The notes beneath the pieces are model-generated. The model saw nothing but the letters and a program-made list of their open reading frames with translations. It was not told the origin of the DNA and ran no database searches. This document shows, in pieces, positions 43,586-54,167 of a stretch of DNA of 64,000 nt. Source of the DNA: JAWRCU01 sp033542235. Lineage in GTDB: Bacteria > Pseudomonadota > Alphaproteobacteria > Rhizobiales > Rhizobiaceae. The DNA lies in assembly GCF_033542235.1 (NCBI RefSeq), contig NZ_JAWRCU010000010.1:124001-188000 (forward strand), in the 5' to 3' direction. Both the position numbers and the translations under genes were made by a program. Position 1 is the first letter of the stretch; every line of letters begins with the position of its first letter.

Positions 43586-43615
43586 AGGCGTCCGGCTGTC
43601 AGCTGGACGCCTTTT
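43586..43615 (+). terminator. Rho-independent terminator of the rightward sugar operon
   Basis: AGGCGTCC pairs with GGACGCCT, extended inward by GGCT/AGCT to a 12-bp stem (one G-U pair) with a 3-base loop, followed by TTTTCCC. It is 40 bp after the SIS stop and also lies at the end of the convergent monooxygenase transcript. Confidence 0.85.
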
Positions 43616-43690
43616 CCCTGCCGAGCAGAAATTGGGAGCCTGGCCGATCCGCGGCGCTGTCGCCTGCGATACCAGGTGAAATGGTTGCAA

Positions 43691-43999
43691 TTATCCCGGA
43701 AGTTTGTCCGCAAGAATCCCGAGCTTGTGGATCTCCGGTGTTTTGGCAAACAGCTCACCGGCCTTTGCTTTTTCCATCAAGGTTGCCGCCACCTTGCCGT
43801 TCAGATGCGCATCGCGCCCGGATTCGTCGTCGAACGTGTCGAAGATAGCGAACGAGGACGGTCCTTCTTGAATAGCGAACCAAGAGACCGTGCCGGCCTC
43901 CGCATTCACCAAGGGCACGGCGGACCGCAGGAAATCCGCGACCTCCTTCTCCTTGCCCGGCTTCGCCTCCAGCGGAACGTACAGCGCAAATTTTGTCAT
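43691..43999 (-). CDS. antibiotic-biosynthesis-monooxygenase-type (ABM) small protein
   Basis: A 102-residue dimeric alpha/beta barrel: FALYVPLEAKPGKEKEVADFLRSAVPLVNAEAGTVSWFAIQEGPSSFAIFDTFDDESGRDAHLNGKVAATL. It resembles YgiN-type quinol monooxygenases, though the substrate is unknown. ATG 43999 with AGGAG 6 bases ahead replaces a longer upstream frame. It follows the N-ATPase operon on the same strand, 84 bp away, and has its own ribosome site. Confidence 0.82.
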   Translation of the reverse strand: MTKFALYVPLEAKPGKEKEVADFLRSAVPLVNAEAGTVSWFAIQEGPSSFAIFDTFDDESGRDAHLNGKVAATLMEKAKAGELFAKTPEIHKLGILADKLPG

Positions 44000-44083
44000 C
44001 ACATTCTCCTGTCTCGACAAGTCCCGCCGGGTTCCAAGCAAAGCTTGGGCAGCGTTCCTCATCTGCGTCAAGCTGCGATTTGC

Positions 44084-44949
44084 TCACCTCACCGTGTCCG
44101 AGGCGCCGCTTGCGAGCTCGATAATTTCGTTGGTGATCTCTTCCTGCCGCAACTGGCGCGACCGCGCGACGAGATCGTCCAAAGTGGTTGCAACATTGGT
44201 ACGCGCCGCGATCATGGCTCGCATCCGGGCTTCGTTTTCGGCCGCGAAGGACAGCATCACGGCCTCGCAAACCTCGGCAAAGACATATTCCTCGGCAAGC
44301 CTGGCAAGGAGAACCGCTGGCGGCAGAGTGATCAACGGGACCGCGGCACCGCGCGGAATCGGGAAACGGCCGAAGTCGAAGGGGACGAGCACCTTCTCCG
44401 CAACGTCGATGGTCGCCGACGAACCGGGTATCGCGTGAATCACGCTGATGCGCGTCACTCTTCCCGTCCCGAGCCGCCTGTAGAGCTCCTCCACGATCCG
44501 GCTGGCGAGCGGCGCAGCTTCCCCGACATGCGCAATCATTGAAGCGGACCAGTCGCAGACGAGGCCGCGTTCTTCGGCGACCATCAATCCCCGATCGCCC
44601 ACCAGTAGAAGCTCCACCGGCGACCCCCGCGACCCGCCCTGCATCAAGGGTTGGACGGCCTCGAGCACTCGCTCGTTGAAAGTCCCCGCAAAGCCTTGCT
44701 CGGCGCACAAGGCAATGATTGCATGCCCCTCCGCACGCTGCTGAAGATGCTCCGAGCGGGCGCTTTCCGGCAGGAGGGCCAGAGCATGCCCGATGGCATC
44801 CGCGATCGCCCGGGCGTAGGCGCGAATCCCGTCGAGCTGGCTCCGCGCTTCTCGCGATCGGGCAGCGGCAATGCCTCGCATGGCGGAGATCACAGCGGAG
44901 AGCTGCCGCACGGATCCGATGCGGGCCGTGACATCGCTCAGCCGCTCGG

Positions 44950-44953
<4 letters not shown>
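44084..44953 (-). CDS. atpG: N-type ATPase gamma subunit
   Basis: The central stalk that couples N1 catalysis to the membrane ring. The N-terminal helix (DVTARIGSVRQLSAVISAMRGIAAARSREARSQLDGI) and the C-terminal helix (NEARMRAMIAARTNVATTLDDLVARSRQLRQEEITNEIIELASGA) match the family. At 289 residues it is normal. It overlaps atpA by ATGA and is last in the operon. N-type operons end with atpG and lack a delta-subunit gene, as here. Confidence 0.9.
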
Positions 44954-46465
<1,512 letters not shown>

Positions 46466-46485
<20 letters not shown>

Positions 46486-47215
46486 GTCGCGTCAACTCCG
46501 TGGTGATGCGGTCGAGATCGGCCCGAAAGCTGTTGCGGATCGCTGCATGGGGAGTGTCGATCTCCAGCCCCGCGATGAGAGCCGGATCGACCTCGACGGT
46601 CATCTCGACATGCCGGCCGAGCGCCTGGGCAAGCATCGAGCGGCAGGCCTGGCTTTCCGCGTCGGTGAGAGCGCGGGCAGAAAGCACGCGTACCGCCACG
46701 CCGTCAGCGCCGATGCTCGCGCGGCTTGCTTCCGGCAAGGCTGCAAGTCCTTTGGAAAGCCCTTCGATAAAGCCGGTCACCCGCGCTGCATCCGGCAGGC
46801 GGTCAAGGAGTTTGGCGGCAATGTCGACGGCGAGCCGGCTCGCGCGGTCCGCAGCCGCGGTTGCCTCGCCCTGCCGCGCGCTTGCGATCTCGGCCTCGGC
46901 CGCGGCACGCAACCGATCTGCGTCTGCCCTGGCAGCCGCTAGGATCGCGGCTTTCTCCACATCGGCCTCGCTTGCCGCTGCCCTCAGCGTCTCGCTGCGC
47001 GAGGCCGCGAGATTGGCGACCTCCTCGGCAGCCTTTTCCTTTTCGGCCTCGGCCTCGGCCTTGCTCGTGTGAGCCTCGTCGAGCAGCTTGGAGATGGCTT
47101 GCTGGCGCTCCTTCACGATCGTGGCGACCGGGCGGAACAGGAACCGGCTGAGCAGCCAGATGAGGACGAGGACGTTGATCGTCTGAAGGCCGAGTGTCCA
47201 CCAGTCGATCTTCAT
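46466..47215 (-). CDS. atpF: N-type ATPase b subunit, long form
   Basis: The peripheral stalk. The N-terminal membrane segment (TLGLQTINVLVLIWLLSRFLF) is followed by a long Ala/Glu-rich coiled coil (about 35-140) and a C-terminal domain resembling the delta subunit (LLDRLPDAARVTGFIEGLSKGLAAL, RHVEMTVEVDPALIAGLEI). At 249 residues it is longer than an F-type b. In N-type operons the b protein carries this delta-like part and no separate delta gene exists. ATG 47215 (MKIDWW) is preferred to the longer frame from 47260. Confidence 0.9.
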
Positions 47216-47228
47216 CGCGGTGCGAGGC

Positions 47229-47474
47229 TCAATGCACGAAAGGGTTGGCGAAGAGGACAAGCAACGCGATCACGAGGCAGTAGATTGCCATCGTCTCGAT
47301 CATGGCAAGCCCGACAAAGAGCGTCCGCGACAGGGTTCCGGCCGCCTCGGGCTGGCGAGCGATGGCGTCCATCGCTGCGGCCACCGCACGGCCCTCGGCG
47401 AGCGCCGGCCCGATGGCGCCGAAGGAGACGGCAAGCGCCGCTGCAATGATGCTGACGATCTCGATCACGTTCAT
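47229..47474 (-). CDS. atpE: N-type ATPase c subunit (rotor ring)
   Basis: An 81-residue two-helix proteolipid. Helix 1 carries P23 and E27 (GPALAEGRAV), helix 2 carries the ion-binding E60 followed by T61 (AMIETMAIY), and ARQPEA is the loop. These positions align with the Na+-site residues Q32, E65 and S66 of Ilyobacter, with a carboxylate in place of Gln. This is typical of N-type rings; the Burkholderia N-type ring was found to be proton-specific. The start overlaps the atpB stop by ATGA. Confidence 0.93.
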   Translation of the reverse strand: MNVIEIVSIIAAALAVSFGAIGPALAEGRAVAAAMDAIARQPEAAGTLSRTLFVGLAMIETMAIYCLVIALLVLFANPFVH

Positions 47475-48172
47475 GGCGTGTCCGGCTCCTGGTACGCGGT
47501 TTGGGAGGATGTGCGGCGCTCGCCGACGGCAGCTCCGATGAACACGCTCGACAGCACGGCGAATATGTAGGCCTGTACCGCCCCCGTCAGCAGATCGAGC
47601 GCCATGAGCGGAATTGGCACGAGGAGACCTGCCAGCGAGAGGATGATGCCGACGATGAAGACGCCGCTCATGACATTCCCGAAAAGGCGCACCACCAGCG
47701 AAAATGTGCGCGTGACCTGCTCGACGAGATTGAGCGGGATCATCACCCAGCTCGGCTCCGCGAAAGTCTTGAGATAGCCGGCAAAGCCGCGGCTGCGGAC
47801 GCCGTAGAGGATGGTCGCGCAGAAGACGATCAGCGCCAACGCTGCATCCGTCTCCAGATGTGCGGTCGGCGGTTCGATGCCCGGTACGAGCGACGACCAA
47901 TTGGCAACGAGCACGTAGATGAAGATCGTCCCTATCAGAGCGCGATAGGGACCTGGATCGGTTTGCATCGTCTCATTGATCTGCGTGTCCATCGCGCCGA
48001 TCATTGTCTCGACCACGGCCTGCGCCGTGGAAGGAACGAGTGTGAGGCTCCGCGTGGCGAGCCTCGCCAGCACGGTCACGAGGATCAAGATCATCCAGGT
48101 GACGACAACCGGCGCCGTGATCGGCACTGGGCCGGCAAAGAAGAGCGGCTGTGTCATCAGCGGCGAGTTCAT
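47471..48172 (-). CDS. atpB: N-type ATPase a subunit
   Basis: The 233-residue stator a subunit with five to six membrane segments. The essential Arg is in TRTFSLVVRLFGNVMSG and the C-terminal segment is LTGAVQAYIFAVLSSVFIG. ATG 48172 (MNSPLMTQ) overlaps the atpR stop. A longer frame runs upstream through other genes and is not used. It channels ions to the c ring. Confidence 0.92.
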   Translation of the reverse strand: MNSPLMTQPLFFAGPVPITAPVVVTWMILILVTVLARLATRSLTLVPSTAQAVVETMIGAMDTQINETMQTDPGPYRALIGTIFIYVLVANWSSLVPGIEPPTAHLETDAALALIVFCATILYGVRSRGFAGYLKTFAEPSWVMIPLNLVEQVTRTFSLVVRLFGNVMSGVFIVGIILSLAGLLVPIPLMALDLLTGAVQAYIFAVLSSVFIGAAVGERRTSSQTAYQEPDTP

Positions 48173-48465
48173 GGCGCTGACCCAAGGCGCCTCAGCACGA
48201 AGCCGCGTGCGGCCAGAAGGCCGAACGCGCCACCGACGAGGGCGGCTACGGCGACCTTCGCCAGGGCTGCAAGAATGGCGATCAACAGCCCGAACCGGAG
48301 GATCTTGATGGCGACGGCCCGTGCCGCTCCTCCCTCGACGTAGAGCCGGACGATCACCCGAAGGGAAACGAAGTGAAACAGCCCGAGGAGCGCCCCCACG
48401 AACAGGCCGAGAGATGCATAAAGCGCCTGAGCGCCGGAAAGAGTTTGGATCAACACAGTCTCCAT
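48169..48465 (-). CDS. atpR: N-ATPase AtpR subunit
   Basis: A 98-residue membrane protein with about three segments (AQALYASLGLFVGALLGLFHFVSLRVIVRLY, ILRFGLLIAILAALAKVAVAALVGGAFGLLAARGFVL). atpR occurs only in N-type operons, directly before atpB, as here. It is proposed to help the assembly or ion binding of the ring. It overlaps atpQ by one base and atpB by four. Confidence 0.87.
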   Translation of the reverse strand: METVLIQTLSGAQALYASLGLFVGALLGLFHFVSLRVIVRLYVEGGAARAVAIKILRFGLLIAILAALAKVAVAALVGGAFGLLAARGFVLRRLGSAP

Positions 48466-48755
48466 CAAGCGCGGTGCATCCATTTCCAGGCCGACCAGAG
48501 GCCGATGGCGGCACCGATCATGATCAGCGGCGCAGAAAAGAAGATGCCCGTGTCGAGAATTCGGTCGAGCCACCGCCCGACGAAGACCGCGACCAATGTC
48601 GGTACGACGATGGTCCAGCCAAGAATTCCGATTTGGCCGAACCGAGCGCCGAGAGACGGCTCGGGATTTTCTTCACCCTGCTTCGCGCGTTCGGCGGCTT
48701 GGCGCGCGGCCTCGGTCAACCGATCCTTGGGCCCGGTTGGACGAGGCGCTGTCAT
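48465..48755 (-). CDS. atpQ: N-ATPase AtpQ (AtpI-like) subunit
   Basis: A 96-residue protein with a charged N-terminal half and two membrane segments (GILGWTIVVPTLVAVFVGRWL and FFSAPLIMIGAAIGLWSAW). Its position between atpC and atpR is the N-type mark. AtpI-like proteins help assemble the c ring. ATG 48755 overlaps the atpC stop by four bases. Confidence 0.88.
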   Translation of the reverse strand: MTAPRPTGPKDRLTEAARQAAERAKQGEENPEPSLGARFGQIGILGWTIVVPTLVAVFVGRWLDRILDTGIFFSAPLIMIGAAIGLWSAWKWMHRA

Positions 48756-49204
48756 GATCTGTCTCGTTGCAATGGGGGAGTCTCGGCAAAGCCAGTGCCG
48801 CCGGGCCGCAGATAGCGCATCAGCTGGCGCACTGCGCGCGCGTGAAGGCGCATCTGCTCCACCCTGGCCCGGCGATCGGCATCGGTCTCGGCGGCACGCA
48901 TCGCACGGACTTCGGCCTCGAGCTTCGCCAGATCGTCGCCGAGAGTACCCTGTCGGCAGGCAATGGCGACCTGACGCCCCTCGGTGACAGTCAGAACACC
49001 GCCGCGCAGCGCGCAATAGTGCCTTATATCGTCGTCGCTGCGCCATCGAACGACCGAAGCAGAAAGAACGGTCAGGAGATCGGCATGGCCGGGCAGAATG
49101 CCGAACCCGCCGCTTTCATCTTCGGCACGAACGGAGCGGACCTGCACGCGATCCGCCAGAATGGCGGAGGGCGTGGTGATCGTCAGATGAAGCGTCGCGC
49201 TCAT
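48752..49204 (-). CDS. atpC: N-type ATPase epsilon subunit
   Basis: A 150-residue epsilon subunit. The N-terminal beta-sandwich (LHLTITTPSAILADRVQVRSVRAEDESGGFGILPGHADLLTVLSASVVRW) and the following RHYCALRGGVLTVTEGRQVAIACR are typical. The C-terminal helical part includes RAAETDADRRARVEQMRLHARAVRQLMRY. It regulates ATP hydrolysis and connects the rotor. It overlaps atpD and atpQ by four bases each. Confidence 0.9.
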   Translation of the reverse strand: MSATLHLTITTPSAILADRVQVRSVRAEDESGGFGILPGHADLLTVLSASVVRWRSDDDIRHYCALRGGVLTVTEGRQVAIACRQGTLGDDLAKLEAEVRAMRAAETDADRRARVEQMRLHARAVRQLMRYLRPGGTGFAETPPLQRDRS

Positions 49205-50646
49205 GCCGCCGGCACCCTGTCCTGCCGCCCGCCGGAGGAGCCGTCCGATCTGCGCGCGGCTTCCTCCCTCTGCCGTGCCTCCTCGATCGTCCCGAGCATG
49301 TAGAGCGAACTCTCCCGCCAGTCGTCACAGGCGCCCGAGAGAATTGCCCTGCATCCGGCGATCGTATCGACGATCGGAACGGAGCGACCTGCGACCCCGG
49401 TGAACGCCTCCGTGACGGTGAAGGGCTGCGTCAGGAAACGCTGCAGCCGGCGGGCCCGCTCTACGATCCGGCGATCCTCGGCGCCCAGTTCCTCCATGCC
49501 GAGCAGGGAGATCACGTCCTGGAGCTCGCGATAGTGCTCGATCGTTCGCCGCACTTCGATCGCCACTTCGGCATGCTCGGCACCGACGATCAAGGGATCG
49601 AGCAGGATCGATGACGAGGCAATCGGATCGACTGCCGGATACATGCCTTCCGCTGCCATGTTGCGCGACAAGACAACCATGCTGTCGACATGGGCAGCAA
49701 TCGTCGTCACAGCCGGATCGGTAAAATCGTCGGCGGGAACATAGACCGCCTCGATGGCTGTCACGGCAGCATCGCCCACCGAGGCGATCCGCTCCTGCAG
49801 CGCCGCAACTTCGCTCGCCAGCGTCGGCTGATAGCCGACACGTGACGGCAGCCGTCCCAGAAGCCCGGATACTTCCGCGCCTGCCTGGACGAAGCGAAAG
49901 ACGTTATCCATCAACAGCAGGACATTGCGGTGGCGCTCGTCGCGAAAATATTCCGCAATCGTGAGCGCGGTCATCGGTACGCGCCAGCGCGCGCCCGGCG
50001 GCTCGTTCATCTGCCCGTAGACGAGGACCGTGCGATCGAGCACGCCGGAATGCGTCATGTCGAGCAGCATCTCGTGGCCCTCGCGTGAACGCTCCCCGAC
50101 GCCGGCGAACACCGAAATGCCCTGGTAGCTCGCCACCATGGCGTGGATGAGCTCCATCACCAGCACGGTTTTGCCGACGCCTGCCCCCCCGAACATCGCC
50201 GCCTTGCCGCCTTGCGCCAACGGCGCCAGGAGATCGATGACCTTGACGCCAGTTGCGAAGAGCGTCGTCGCACCCGTCTGCTCCGATAGCGGCGGAGACT
50301 TGCGATGGATCGGCCGGCGCGGAACATCGGCCGGCAGGTCTTGGCCTCGGTCGCCGACGCGGCCCGTAACATCGAGAAGACGGCCGAGGACCGCTTCGCC
50401 GACCGGCACGACGACGGGACTGCCGATCCTTGCAACGGCGTCACCGCGCCTCAGGCCGGTGGTGGCCTGAAGCGCAATCGCGCGCACGGTCCTCTCATCG
50501 AGATGGGCCTGGACCTCCGCCAGAACCCGGCCATGCTCGGCATCCCTAATCGAAAGCGCTTCGTCGATCCCGGGTAGATCGGCATCGCAGAACTCGATGT
50601 CGATCACCGCTCCCCGGATTGCAACGACCCTGCCGTCCGTCCGCAT
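49201..50646 (-). CDS. atpD: N-type ATPase beta subunit
   Basis: The 481-residue catalytic subunit. The P-loop GGAGVGKT is at 153-160. GVGERSREGHEM carries the catalytic Glu and GQMNEPPGARWRV is the next conserved segment. It opens the operon atpDCQRBEFAG, in which beta comes first, unlike F-type operons of the same bacteria (atpHAGDC). ATG 50646 is 30 bp downstream of the CoA-transferase stop; only a weak ribosome site (GACGG) is visible. Confidence 0.94.
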   Translation of the reverse strand: MRTDGRVVAIRGAVIDIEFCDADLPGIDEALSIRDAEHGRVLAEVQAHLDERTVRAIALQATTGLRRGDAVARIGSPVVVPVGEAVLGRLLDVTGRVGDRGQDLPADVPRRPIHRKSPPLSEQTGATTLFATGVKVIDLLAPLAQGGKAAMFGGAGVGKTVLVMELIHAMVASYQGISVFAGVGERSREGHEMLLDMTHSGVLDRTVLVYGQMNEPPGARWRVPMTALTIAEYFRDERHRNVLLLMDNVFRFVQAGAEVSGLLGRLPSRVGYQPTLASEVAALQERIASVGDAAVTAIEAVYVPADDFTDPAVTTIAAHVDSMVVLSRNMAAEGMYPAVDPIASSSILLDPLIVGAEHAEVAIEVRRTIEHYRELQDVISLLGMEELGAEDRRIVERARRLQRFLTQPFTVTEAFTGVAGRSVPIVDTIAGCRAILSGACDDWRESSLYMLGTIEEARQREEAARRSDGSSGGRQDRVPAA

Positions 50647-50676
50647 TCGTGCACCGTCGCTCTCAGCGCAACCGCC

Positions 50677-52191
50677 CTATCCTAGCATCGATCCTGTATC
50701 GATGAACCGCTGGTGCCAGGACAAGGCTTCGCCCGGCAGCGAGGGCGTTTGCTGGCCGTAGGAATGCGCCCTGGCACGCCGGAAATAGTCGAGCAGCCCA
50801 GGCTTGTAGTCGGGATGGGCGCAGTTCTCGATGATGAGTTTCGCGCGCTGCTTGGGCGAGAGGCCTCGCAGGTCCGCCAGTCCTTGCTCGGTGACGATCA
50901 CCTGGACGTCCTGGGTGATGTGGTCCACATGGCTCGCCTGAGGCACGATCGCAGTGATCTTGCCGCCCTTGGCGGTTGAAGGCGTCATGAAAATCGAGAC
51001 ATAGGCATTGCGCGCGAAGTCGCCCGACCCGCCGATGCCGTTCTGAATGCGCGACCCCATGACGTGGGTTGAGTTCACATTGCCGTAGATGTCGGCTTCG
51101 ATCAGGCCATTCATGGCGATGCAACCCAGTCGCCGGATCAGCTCCGGATGATTGCTGATCTCCTGAGGTCGAAGGATCATCTTGTCGCGAAATCTTGCCA
51201 TCTCGGCATTGAGCCTTGCCGCCGCCTCCGGGCTCAGCGAGAACGCAGTCGCCGAGGCCACGCGCAGCTTACCGGCAGCGAGCAGGTCGAGCATGCCGTC
51301 CTGGATCACCTCGGTGTAGGCGGTCATGTTCTCGAACGGACCATCGAGCAGCCCCCCGAGGACGGCATTGGCGACGTTGCCGACGCCGGACTGGATCGGC
51401 AGCAAGGAGGCGGGAAGACGGCCCTTCGCCACCTCGTGCCGGAAGAACTCGAGAAGATGCCCGGCGATCGCCCGCGCGACATCGTCCGATGGCGCGAACG
51501 GAAGATTGCGATCTGGAACATCGGTCTCGACGATCGCGACGATCTTGCCGGGGTCGCAGCGGAAACAGGGCTCGCCGATCCGGTCACCGGCATGCACGAG
51601 CGGAATAGGTACGCGATTGGGCGGCAGCGCAGTGCCGTAATAGATGTCGTGCATCCCTTCCAGCGCGGCATTCTGCCAGCTGTTGACCTCCAGGATCACT
51701 TGGCTGGCACGGTCGAGCCAGGTCTTGTTGTTGCCTACCGAGGATGACGGGATCAGCGCACCGTCCGGCCTGATCGCCGTCACTTCGATGACGGCGGTAT
51801 CGAGCGGCCCCAGAAAGCCTTGCCACGCCATCGGCGCAACCTGGCTCAGATGCATGTCGAAATATTCCATCTCGCCGCGATTGATCATCTCGCGCGCGAC
51901 CGGATCGGAGTTGTACGGCAGGCGAAACTCTATGCCGTCTGCCTTCGCCAGCGCGCCGTCCAATTCGGGGCCTGTCGAGGCACCGGTCCACACCCGCACG
52001 CGAAAGGGATTGCCGGCCGCATGCTCGGCCTCGATCCGCGCTGCCAGCGCAAGCGGCACAGCCTTCGGATAGCCGGAGCCGGTAAAGCCGCTCATGCCAA
52101 CCGTGCTCCCGGAGGTGATGAAGGCAGCCGCAGCGTCGGCGCTCATCATCTTGCTACGCAGATCGATACGACCAATCCGTTTCTGATCCAC
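50677..52191 (-). CDS. acetyl-CoA hydrolase/succinate CoA-transferase family protein
   Basis: A 504-residue class I CoA-transferase. The N-terminal half has SGSTVGMSGFTGSGYPKAVPLAL, the active-site region is NMTAYTEVIQDGML (catalytic Glu), and GSRIQNGIGGSGDFARNAY with VTEQGLADLRGLSPKQRA closes the domain. It moves CoA between acetate, succinate or related acids in the cytoplasm. GTG 52191 has GGGAG 7 bases ahead; the longer frame to 52314 is not supported. It lies 30 bp upstream of atpD on the same strand and could share its promoter. Confidence 0.9.
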   Translation of the reverse strand: MDQKRIGRIDLRSKMMSADAAAAFITSGSTVGMSGFTGSGYPKAVPLALAARIEAEHAAGNPFRVRVWTGASTGPELDGALAKADGIEFRLPYNSDPVAREMINRGEMEYFDMHLSQVAPMAWQGFLGPLDTAVIEVTAIRPDGALIPSSSVGNNKTWLDRASQVILEVNSWQNAALEGMHDIYYGTALPPNRVPIPLVHAGDRIGEPCFRCDPGKIVAIVETDVPDRNLPFAPSDDVARAIAGHLLEFFRHEVAKGRLPASLLPIQSGVGNVANAVLGGLLDGPFENMTAYTEVIQDGMLDLLAAGKLRVASATAFSLSPEAAARLNAEMARFRDKMILRPQEISNHPELIRRLGCIAMNGLIEADIYGNVNSTHVMGSRIQNGIGGSGDFARNAYVSIFMTPSTAKGGKITAIVPQASHVDHITQDVQVIVTEQGLADLRGLSPKQRAKLIIENCAHPDYKPGLLDYFRRARAHSYGQQTPSLPGEALSWHQRFIDTGSMLG

Positions 52192-52399
52192 AGATTTGCT
52201 CCCTGCAAGCCGTGGCTCATATCGTGTAGGCGCCGGAAGGGAATTGCGGCAAATCAAATCGAAAGCTACGGGAGTCGAAATCGAAGGCCACCTGGGCACA
52301 GCCGGAGACGGCATCCGGGGAAAGCTCAGTGCTCTCGCCGGTCGGAGCTATACGGACTGGCCTTACGCCGTTCGGGGAGCGGTTCAGCGTTCCTATTGT

Positions 52400-52702
52400 T
52401 CAGGCCGTCGCGAAGTTTCTCCGAAAGGCTTCGAACTTCGCCCTTGTATTGCTGGATTCTTCCAGTTTCAGGCCGAGAGTGCCGCGGTATTGCCATCGCA
52501 CGCCTCCGGTCATCCAGCCAAGGTCCTCGCTGAAAAGCTCGATGCGATCACCGGTCGAAATGTTTTTCAACTGGTCGCCAACCACCCGCACGCCGGTTTC
52601 GGACACATCGACGATAAAGCCGGGGTAGCTCTTGCCGCGGACGCGAACCTGCGCCGGGACGCGACAGCTGTGTCTTGGTGCTCGCCTCAGATCTACGCTC
52701 AT
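52400..52702 (-). CDS. PilZ-domain protein (c-di-GMP binding)
   Basis: A 100-residue single PilZ domain. The RxxxR motif is R6-RAP-R10 and D32-x-S34-xx-G37 (VDVSETGV) is the second motif, so cyclic-di-GMP binding is expected. ATG 52702 with GAGG ahead is chosen; TTG 52756 would extend it by 18 residues. Stand-alone PilZ proteins usually act on motility or exopolysaccharide. It is 208 bp upstream of the CoA-transferase, same strand, and not next to a cyclase gene. Confidence 0.86.
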   Translation of the reverse strand: MSVDLRRAPRHSCRVPAQVRVRGKSYPGFIVDVSETGVRVVGDQLKNISTGDRIELFSEDLGWMTGGVRWQYRGTLGLKLEESSNTRAKFEAFRRNFATA

Positions 52703-53235
52703 GAGTGCCTCGCTAGAGTCCAGCCGTGAACTGTTGTATTCCAAATTTCTAATCAAAACCTTTATAATTTAGCATCGCCTGCGTAGAGCCAGGGCGCTCC
52801 TCTGATGGCGACGCGCCTTGGAAGTGCGTCTGTGATCATTTGCATACGAAAGTCCGCTTGTTCTGAAAAAAGTGGCTGCAGCCTTGCACGAATGCTTCAG
52901 CCATTCTCAAGCTAGCTGAGAAGATTCGAGCTCATCTCGCGTTTTGCTGCGCATGGAGCATGCTCTGTCTTCCCGAGCCTGACCCGAAAGCCGCCTTAAG
53001 GACCAAGCGTCATCACATTTCACGACGGCACAACGGGTCCCGCAGCACCAGCCATCTCGCAACTGCGAAGAGAAGGGTCTGTTCTGCCCTTGTCTGCGCA
53101 ATCTTTGAGACAAAATTCCTGCCCGGGCAATGTGCAGGCAAAGCAGTCCTTTGATGAAAGGACGTGCATTTCACATCATGGGAACCGAGGTTTCGCACAT
53201 CGCGTTGCCGTCTCGTCCATCCAACAGGGGCTATT
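52703..53235. other. 533-bp intergenic region, no gene recognised
   Basis: Spacer between the divergent PilZ and methionine-binding-protein genes. It is AT-richer near 52740-52775 (AAATTTCTAATCAAAACCTTTATAATTT). No persuasive frame was seen. I looked for SAM-I and SAM-II riboswitch cores and saw none, so control of the methionine genes cannot be assigned. Confidence 0.5.
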
Positions 53236-54090
53236 ATGGTTGACCTTACGAAAGTTTCGCGCCGTCTCCTTTCCGGAGCGATGACAAGGCGCGCGAGCCT
53301 CGCCGCAATTCTGGCCTCCTCGCTTGCGGTGATCGCCATCGCCGCGCCGGTTCCGGCCTCGGCGGACGACAAGAAGGTGGTCAAGGTCGGGATCATGGCG
53401 GGCGAGGACGAGGACGTCTGGCGCGTCGTCGCTCAGGAAGGCGCCAAGCGCGGCCTCACCATCGAGCCCGTCGTCTTCAACGACTACACGCAGCCGAACG
53501 AGGCACTGGAGCGTGGTGAGCTCGACGCCAATGCCTTCCAGCACAAGCCCTATCTCGACCAGCAGATCCAGACGCAGGGCTATCATATCGTCCCCGTCGG
53601 CTACACCGCCGTATGGCCGATCGGCCTCTACTCCAAGAAGCATGCGAAAGTCGCGGACCTGCCTGACGGCGCCGTGATCGGCGTGCCTAACGATCCGTCC
53701 AACGAGGGCCGCGCGCTGATCGTCCTGCAGAACGAAAAGCTGATCAAGCTAAGGGAAGGCACGGGCATTCTCGCAACGACCGCCGACATCGTCGAGAACC
53801 CGAAGAACATCGAGATCAAGGAGCTCGACGCCGGCATCGTCGGCCGGTCCGTCGACGATCTCGATGCCGCGGTCGTGAATACCGATTGGGCGCTGAAGAG
53901 CGGCCTCACTCCGGAAAACCGCATCGCCCAAGAGCCGATCGCCGACAATCCCTATCGCAACTTCATTGCGGTGAAAGCCGGCGCGGAGCATGAGCCCTGG
54001 GTGAAGACGCTGGTCGAGTCCTACCAGAACGACACGGTCAAGGCCGAGTTCGATCGCGTCTACAAGGGCACCGGCGTTAGCGCGTACTGA
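53236..54090 (+). CDS. metQ: methionine-type ABC substrate-binding protein (MetQ/NlpA family)
   Basis: A 284-residue periplasmic receptor. The Sec signal (MTRRASLAAILASSLAVIAIAAPVPASA) has no lipobox, unlike the E. coli lipoprotein. Marks are VKVGIMAGEDEDVWRVVAQEGAKRGLTIEPVVFNDYTQPNEALERGELDANAFQHKPYLD and ADLPDGAVIGVPNDPSNEGRALIVLQ. ATG 53236 has AGGGG 5 bases ahead. metN and metI follow. D-/L-methionine or a related compound is the likely substrate, although some family members bind other ligands. Confidence 0.88.
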   Translation: MVDLTKVSRRLLSGAMTRRASLAAILASSLAVIAIAAPVPASADDKKVVKVGIMAGEDEDVWRVVAQEGAKRGLTIEPVVFNDYTQPNEALERGELDANAFQHKPYLDQQIQTQGYHIVPVGYTAVWPIGLYSKKHAKVADLPDGAVIGVPNDPSNEGRALIVLQNEKLIKLREGTGILATTADIVENPKNIEIKELDAGIVGRSVDDLDAAVVNTDWALKSGLTPENRIAQEPIADNPYRNFIAVKAGAEHEPWVKTLVESYQNDTVKAEFDRVYKGTGVSAY

Positions 54091-54118
54091 CCTGCCTGTC
54101 CGGCAACTGATCACTGAA

Positions 54119-54157
54119 AAAAGGCGGTCCGCGTCGAAGGCGCGGGCCGCCGGTCTA
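54119..54157. other. GC-rich hairpin between metQ and metN
   Basis: GGCGGTCCGCG-TCGAAGG-CGCGGGCCGCC forms an 11-bp stem with one G-U pair. It is preceded by an A-run on the plus strand, so it reads as a T-run terminator on the minus strand. On the plus strand it more likely limits metQ-to-metN read-through or protects the metQ message. Confidence 0.45.
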
Positions 54158-54167
54158 TATATGTCGG

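Noticed and set aside
52757..53235. A possible SAM riboswitch ahead of metQ
   Set aside because: No SAM-I or SAM-II core sequence or matching stem pattern could be recognised in the leader.
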